Source: Aplidium turbinatum
Lineage: Eukaryota; Chordata; Ascidiacea; Aplousobranchia; Polyclinidae
Assembly (NCBI GenBank): GCA_918807975.1
Contig: OU964925.1
Span: 31,965,608 to 32,029,607, forward strand
Length of the DNA: 64,000 nt
Direction: 5' to 3'
In this document: in pieces, positions 13,101 to 22,100 of the stretch
Layout of the letters: each line of letters begins with the position of its first letter
Position numbering within the stretch: the stretch's first letter is position 1
Notes under the pieces: generated by a model
What the model was told of the DNA's origin: nothing
The model's database searches: none
What the model saw: the letters and a program-made list of their open reading frames with translations, nothing else
Position numbers and translations under genes: made by a program

Positions 13101-16100
13101 CTCGACAATAAGATGTTGTAGAAAACATGAATATCCGTGATTCATTAAAGATCATAACGATATGGTCAAGATGGATTAAAACGTGTTTGTACTCTGCATC
13201 TAAACGCACGCACTGGATTTGTGAAAACTTCGAGAGAAAATTAAAAAACCTAATTATAGCAATTTATTTTAGAAAATATAAATTTCTTTTCATATTACAA
13301 ATCGTAAGTGATTGGAAGTCAAATCCATGGAATACTTTCAAATCAACGCTTTTGTAGACTGCTTTCATGGAAGTGACATGTCAGGTCAAAATTTTGGAAT
13401 TGACTTGCTGAAAATTGTCATCAATCGACGAATGTAACTTGTAGTGGAGAAAGATCGACATGAGGCTGAGTTACTTACCTTGGTGTTCTGCTCCTGGAGC
13501 GAGCGCGCTTTCTCCTCAAGTCTCCGCGCGATGCTGGCCAGTTCCCCGTTGCTTTTCTTCAACGTCGAAATCTTCTCGATGGCCTTCGAGCGTTCCTCGC
13601 GTTTCTGAAGCGTTTATTCCATGTTAAGGGTGCAAACATAAACCCAACATTTAGAAGCAGGGAACAGATTAAGCAGCCAGTGTGTAAGCGATGTGGAAAT
13701 GTTAAATGGACATTCCAAAACGTATCGAGTGATAAATTGGACGCACTCCGATTATGTGCCAAGAGAAGTCGGTCATGCCTGACTGGAGAAATGTCAAAAC
13801 TCAAAATCAATGAAGAGTGGCTTTCATAATTCTGTGACAGTTTTATTCGTAGCCACCACTAGAACTTGGATTACTTAATTGTTTCAATGCATGTCTGAGT
13901 AAATTGTGGATTGTTCTGCCAGTAACTAGGTTGTAAATAATTGGTAACCACACAACTACACATTAACTCTAACATCATGGTTGCTGCTACAAATAAGATA
14001 AGCTTCATCAATGAAACGTATTCACATTAACACTTCAAGTTTAACATTCCACCAACTTGTCTGAGGTGGGCTTGAAACCTCACGAACACCATCCATGCCA
14101 TAGAGTTCATGATAACACAACTTGCAAGATTTTATATCAAACAATATAAATTTGCACAGAGCAACATTTGTTTGTGAAGACGTTTGCGTTACAGATAAAC
14201 AATGAGCAATTGTGATTTGAGGAAGATGATCACAAAAGCTTCTGCGCACTATGTTGTAATTTCGTCATGTTGGTAGAAATTATCGATGCGGGTTAGCTTC
14301 TGACTGGCGATTTGTATGAGCTCTTGCAACACTTCAGCTGGCATAAGTTGCTATGTTACATCGCTTCAACATCTTGCAACGTAGAAGTGATGTAAAAAAG
14401 CACTTTTTGTGAGCTTGGTAGAATGGTTCTGAAACAACCACCTCCATTAGATTTGTAACCAAAACACATTCAGCCTGGCCCAAGCAACAACTGGCGATCC
14501 ACCTCGTGATTACAAGCCATGCAACATTGATTCAGCGTTATTTTGCATCTCACAAAACTAACACAAACAATTATCACACAGATGAAGACAATTTATTCTT
14601 GAATGTTGAATTTAATTCGTTCGGAAGACTTCAGCCAGACAATTGACGTTACATGGGAATGCCCCAGCAAGCCATTGTAAATCAAACACAACGCGGTTGT
14701 CAATGATTGCGATGACGCCACAATGTTCCATTGCAGGAGCATTGGCGGCCTCTGGTGACCGAGGCAAGCCAGAGCTGACAAATAAATAATTTGGCAGCAA
14801 ATTAGCACCAGGCACAACACACGATTATTACCTTTCCAGTCCTTCAAGAAAAGAATGGGCGTTGGATAACAAAATTAGGATGGTATGTGCAACATCACTA
14901 TTTGGAGCAGTACAAACAAAGTACGGTATATAATTAATTAATTATACTACTGACAAAAAATGTTGAACACAATGCGTCGATGGTACTGCTATTTTGCATT
15001 CATCAAATGCTGGCATTTGCACAACAATCTAACCTCTTAGTGTAATTTATTAAGTTAAGAATCGATTTCGCTATATAGTAATAGCATCTTCAGCTTATTC
15101 AAATATATGCGTCGAAATAAGAAAGCCTCTTTAGAAGTTTTATTCTGACAGTCTGGCATACTTGCAAAGTTGCAAAGGCTTCGAGCCAGTGACGCAGATT
15201 CCGGCCATAGTGTGAAGGTTCTGCCAGCAGCCACAGCCCACAGGATTCCTGGCTGATGTATGATAAGCTAAGCATATAACCACCTTGGCAATTGCCGCTA
15301 ATTGCCACAGCTCTAGTCTGTCAGTGGAAGTTGTTATTCGAAACTTGAAAGGTTTGAACAACCACAGAATACTAATAATTCAAGTTGCTGGTATCCTTGG
15401 TCCATATGAGCAGAAAGCACCGAAGACAAAGAGAAGAAACATAAACTTATGTTGTGTAAACGTTTCGAAAAGTAACCTGTTTCATCGTCAGTATCAATCG
15501 ATTGCAAACACTGAAGATGATACCGGTATAGTTTTTGAAGTGTTTGCCAACTTAAGTTCATGCTTCTGCATATTGGGCTCTAAACTTTTTATTCAGAAAT
15601 ACTGTATTTGATATTTTAAATTCGCCAACATCTGGCAGCTCTGTCATAAACCACCTAAGTTGCTAAAATCGTAAAATTTGCAAATTTCATCCCTGTTTTG
15701 TAATGCAGGAGACTTTTTTTTATAACTAACAGTATTTTTAAACAAGCTTTAATAGGAACAAAATCTATTTGTGATCAAAAGTACAATGGGGTCATCAGTT
15801 GTATTGTGACGTAACTAGTTTGGTTTATTTGAACCTCAGTCCTCAGTGCGGCAACAAAGCGTCATTATCGCGTCATCAACTCACCATCTTTATGTTCTCC
15901 TCGGCAAGCTGCTCGCATTGGAGCTGGAGTTTGAAGAACTGAGCTTCCAGTTGGTCGTGCTTCTGCTTCTCCTCTTCATCCAAGGCATCTACACGCACCA
16001 GGGCGGTGTCTGTGTATAAGAAACCCAATTAAAGTGTGATCGACTTATATACAGGCGGAACAAGTACATTAAGGAGATTAACATTCAATAACGGGATTAG

Positions 16101-19100
16101 TTGACAAATGGAGTCACATCAAGATCATGTGCGTTGAGTTGCCACGTCACACCGCTCATGAGATCCAGTAAATGGAACTAGAATAAACAGATTGAAGTTG
16201 TGGAGGCGGTATGATGTTTTTCATGAGGGTAGTTCTACAGTCTACACTTATGGTTGTGACGCTTCCTTCTGTGTCGATAATTACCCAGGATTTATCTTGG
16301 TTTGACAAATTCAAACCAACTGCTCTCGGAACGGGAAAGCAACAATTATGAAACTTGCTTCGAAAAAAAAAAAAAAATAAGAGACTTGAAAATGAATGTT
16401 TCTTAATAAAAAAAAAAAACTCCTTGATCATATGATAACTTTTAACAGAACAGAAATGAGAGACCAGTTACCGATGGCTGAACAGCAGTTTATTTGTATA
16501 AAATTGCACTGTACTTGGGTCAGGCGCTTAACTGTTCTCACTTTTACCACTCACCACTTCTACTTCCCCTGGCGCTAGATGGCACACTGGAGCTCTTGTT
16601 CTTAATCCGAGAAGCCGAGTGGGCTTGCTTGACGAGTGTAGGTGATGTGTTGGTCATTTGAAGGTATTTGACTGGAATGGAGTCTTCAGTGGGTTCAGTA
16701 AATGAGCGTGGAGTGCTGGGAAAGGTTTTCAAACAAAATAACTTTCACGGAAATGAATCAACTTATTTGGCTCGGGTTCCAAATAGCGACTGTCAGAACA
16801 GCGACTGTCAATAGAGCGACCACACGACAGCGATTCATTTAAAACAGCGACTGTCAATAGAGCGACTACACGACAGCGATTCATCAAAAACAGCGACTGC
16901 CACAACAGCGACCTCACTTCTTTTATTAAATCCAAGGCTTACGCGCACATGCACTCTTTCACCCCCTCCACACATACCTTCCATCCCCCACACCTCTCTA
17001 CACACGTATGCACGCACAAATAGGCAAACACTGCGTAGTGAAAGATTGAAACCAAAAGGGACTTTAAAACAACATTTTATTTGGACTATCCATAGAAGTC
17101 ACATGATTTAAAAAGAAATAGGCTAGTCAAGCCAAACAACAGAAAGTCGTCAAGCCTTGCAATAAAATTCAGGGTCTAGAAAAAGATTGAAACCAAAAGG
17201 GACTTTAAAACAACCAAAAGTCTTGCAATAAAAATCAAGCCACGTTTATTTCTAAATTGTGAGCAAGGGCTCGAAGGAACTGCCGCAGATCATACTGGCC
17301 TCGATTTTGTGTTCAAATTTGGCGCCTACAATAAATAAAATTCAAAAATATGCCACATAGGTGCCAGATGGGGCATTTTTATGGCACTTAAAGTGTTAAG
17401 TCGCTATCATAACAGTCGCTGTTTTAATGCAGTCGGCATTTATACAATCGCTGTTTGGAATGTCGCTCACTTCATTACGTCGCTATTATGAAGTCGCCAT
17501 TATGACAGTCGCTGTTTTGACAGTCGCTATCCGGCCTGGATGCCACTTATTTGTCAACCAAGTTAAACAGAACTTAGTTTTCTTGTTTCACAAATGCTTA
17601 CTGCGCTCACAAAGCAATATCTTAACAAAACTAAATTTGTACAGGCACCTGAATGAAGTGTCAGTGGATGAGATTGAATCTTTGTGGCGGGATTTGCTTC
17701 TTCCTTTCTTCAAACTTCCGCTAGAACTTTTCAACCTTGTTTTGTTGCGGCCGGACGGAAGTGTGGTTTGATTTTTAGAAGGAAGTAAAGGTTTTGCATT
17801 TTTTTTAGAAGGAACTTCAAGAGGCGTAAAAAATGCTTCCTGGTCTGCATCCAAGTTCGATGATCTCTCTTGATCATGGGAGGAATCGTCGGTAGCAGCC
17901 ATATTCTTATATAGAACGTCTGGGGTGTTCCTGGTCTTGGCTTTGTCCAGAGGATTCCTGGTGCTGCTCGGAGAGTTTAAATTGAACTCATCTGGAAACG
18001 AACCCCGTTTCGCCATCTTGCCGCCTCCAGAGAGAGCTCTTGTTCGCGTGTGTGGCTCGATGACGTCACCAACGCCGTCGGAATTATGACGTCGGCGATG
18101 AGAGTCCATGAGCGTGTATGCGGTCGAGTACACGTTATCTTCCGATGCGACGTCAATGAGCGATTCGCGGCTGTCCTTCTTGAGTAGGATTCCACATCCG
18201 ATACCGCTCGAAGCCATGGAAGCCTCACTCTGTAGAGCGTAAGCGATAATGAGATTTCCAAACGTCAACACAGCTTAAAAAAGAACACATTGATTTTTCA
18301 AAACTCTTATGTACTTTCTAGCGATGACGTCGTGTACGCCTCACACATGAAGTTGGAATCTAACAAAGTTACTTACAATTAACATTCTACCAGATGAGTT
18401 AATGTAGAGCTGCACAAATAAAGCAGCTTAAGTACAAATAAACCTTGAATTACTTAGTCAGCGCACGTTGAATATAAAACATAAACGAGTGTGTTTGGAT
18501 TAGTGAGCAAAGTTATTCTTCATACAACAACCACGCGATCGGCCACAATACGGTCACTAGTCAGTCATTGTGGTGAAACAATGGACACCACAATGGCAGG
18601 CTCCACAGAAGCATAGTGTGGCTCCATGGTTGTAATGAAGACAATCAAACATGGTCCACAAAGAGCGTGCCAATCCAATTGATCGATACACCTCCCTTCA
18701 AACAGGATCATGTTACCAAACAATCTCATCCACTCAATACAGCAGATCGGGATCATGTATGTGGTGAAAACTAAACTGTTGGAAGTTTGCCAAGCGGCAA
18801 AGTGAAAGTGACCATGTTCACGGAGCCAAAGTGAGGTCACGGAGATCTCGTGACCGGGTTATGAACGACTCTCACCAAAGTTCATGCTATTTAAAAAGCT
18901 TTAGGTCAAAATTATTGATGTATTTGATGATCGAGTACACGCGAAAGTACAACTCAATACAGGCCCTGCTAAACAAAGCAACATGAGAAGTGGCCGTGTC
19001 AACAAGAAACAAAGCGATCGTTATAAACTAAAACGATCAGCAAAACAAGGACGAAATCTACAGTTTTCTCTGATGACCAATAGCAATGAATAAACCGAAA

Positions 19101-22100
19101 AAATGTCAATCAAGTCTGCTGAATACTGTTGCAGGTAAGAAGCAGTATGTTCCGATTGGGGAAATATCTGCTTCGTGCAATGCGCTGCAGTCTACTGCCA
19201 AAGATAAGTTGTTACTGCATCACTCTAACTATGTAACAAAGCAGTGAGGCGCCAACTGAACTAGTTGTAGTTAAAGAGTTTACTCGCAGGAAGCATGGAC
19301 GCCATCATACTTTGATTTAAGTTCCTGCAACACATCGTTTCAAACCAAATGTTTCAACATTCGATGATTGTTTCAATTATAATATTTCTGTAACAATATT
19401 ACTCAAGACTAAGCAAATGCATCGCTGCAACGTTTTTCTAGAATACCAGTACGGTAATCGAAATTGTCCTTATTAGAAAACCTTTCCATGTGATACAATT
19501 AGTCAAAAAGCGTCATTCCACCAAAAGATGAGCAATTGTGCGCTGCTACAATGTACAATTGTACATTGTACAAAACCTCAATTTTACAACCAATTTTACC
19601 GAACGCCAAATTTAAATCCCACTACGCACAGGGTCAGATTAACCTTTCTAACGTAGCAAACAAGAGTTGCTGCGAGGTCACAGCGTCATTTTCAAACCTT
19701 GTAGCGGTGAGATGGTGGAAACGTCAGACCGACATTAGACAGAATGTTGCTTTGACGCTAACGAAAGACAAGAGGCTGTGGTTTAACGTTGGCTTTCTTG
19801 CCTTCAAGTTCAGTTTATCAAAGCTTAAACAACCACACATAACTCTAAACATACCAAAAGCAACCTCTCTAATCAAGTGTTGTTAAGATTCTACACTCAA
19901 TCATCTTCAAACAACTTGCAATCTACCTGGAAAGCACTTTTAAAAGCAACAATAAACGTAAAACTTTAATTTCAGCGCAACTGTCCGAAAACGCTTCTTA
20001 AAAGTACATATTCAAACTGGCCCCAAAATATCTAAAGAGTTTCAAAACTGCTTGGTTAAGACAATATTGACACAAAGTAAATACCTAACAATCGTACAGG
20101 TAGGTTCAAGCCTACTTCAGTTGTGAGTGCTCTGCACGAAGAGCAAACACTCAGCATCAAAGTTAGGTGGAGTAGGGCGCAATGTAAACCAAACCAGAAG
20201 CAACAATTTGGTGTTTGCAAGAAAACACTTTCTCATGTCGACATTTGTTTGAACAAGAAATTAGACAAATGCAATTTCATGAATCTAATGCATCGGTTTG
20301 TTGATGAAAACGTCAGCAACATCCCCATTGGGTTCAACCACTCAAACGCATGCTGTAACTACAGTATTTTCGTTCATCTGGTGTAAATGTTATTTTTTGT
20401 TTTCATGCGCTTACTTTTCAGTGAGTGCTGAAATGCGCCTGCCAAGCGTTTTAGCAAAGTTAAACATGATTTGGGCGATGTAAACCGTCTGGATACCTCC
20501 AATTTGAACCACTGATGACGACCCATTTTCGAGACTGACAAAATACAGTTTCAGCTCTTTTAAAATCGGTTCTGCGAATTATTTCACTCACTCGGTCTCA
20601 CTGATTTGAAGAACTGTCCTTAAAATATGTTGCTCATGTCCACACTTTGACAATGAAACCAGAATTACTCAAGTTTTTTGTCACTTTGTTCACAAAGTTG
20701 GCCTCTAATCCAACTGAGCTATAGAGGCAGAAAAATTTTGGTTGAAAAGACTACCTGCTCTGCAGCAATTTCTTTCCGCTTTTCAAGCTCCATCTTGTGT
20801 CTCAGCATCGTCGCTACTGCTTTGTTTTTTGCTCTTCTGTCCAACTTTTCCTGATAATAACCGACTTTTAGTTCGTGAGTAAGTGTTCCAACAATAAATA
20901 AAAAACCCACAACAAATGTAGCTTTGATATTACCTTTTTCTGACCCTTAATTCAATTTTCATTCAAATCATGTTAATTGGTGATACACACTTGTAATTTT
21001 AAACATTAAGAATATTTTTTAAGAACAAAATAGAAACGTTATTTTTGATGGCTGTGACCGTAGTGACCTATATAGACAGACAATGTCAACATGCCAGGAT
21101 TGCAAGCTTCATATTTGACTACAGGGCTAATCTACTACGCTTTTTAGCAGTCAGAATCACTACGATAGTGCAAGCTGCTATTTTGGGTAGACTAAAAAAG
21201 GTGAAGGGGGGTCGCATACTTGATTTAAGTGTCGGGTATGAGAAGATAAGGTTCTCATTGTACTAAGCCTTCGGCACTAAGGAGAGTAGGGTGGCCAGTT
21301 CCTTTTGTTCGGCCGCCTTTACTTCAGCAACTAAGCCCAGTCGCCCACCCAATTTATTACACCCTGGGTAGACTGGGTCTGCTACTATTCAGTGAGTCCG
21401 ATTCGGTGAGTCCGATTCGGTGAGTTTCTAACCTCTAACCCTAACCCCAAACCCCTAACCCTAAAACGGCAATGGTAATTAGGCTACGGTACCGGATAAT
21501 TTTAAAAAAAAATTGAAAAAATCCCCCGTTAAGGGATCGGACTCACCGAATCGGACTCACCGAAACAGGCCATTCCGGGGTAGACTAGTAGTTGATTAAT
21601 ATAGTTTTTGGGTATATTTTGGGACACTTTTGTGCTAGTGTTACCATGCAAATAGATTTTGTGGTGGAAATCTGAGGACCATCTGGGTAACAAAGATTTA
21701 TTAAATTTTAAAAGTGAATCCAGGAGTTTTGCAGTGACATAAAATATAGTAATCACATTGTGGCAATTTGCTTTTAACAACCATCATTTCATAGAGATAC
21801 AAAATAAATTTAGCTTAAAATTCAAATCCTAAATTATTTTAGCTTCAAATCATTTTCTAAGTTGGCACATTGGCAAAGTCTGGTTTATAGACCGCTTGGG
21901 ATATGACAAAAGAAGCATTCAGGGTAGGATAGTTGCAACTACTAATCAATTATATTGAAGCAAACAAGAATTCAACGAATCCACTCATTAATCATAAATG
22001 AATCCACTCAGACTGAAACATTAATTTCATTATTTACCAATGAAAAATTAGTTGCAAATAGAAATGTAAGTTTGTAAGTTGAACATGCCAAATTTTTTTT

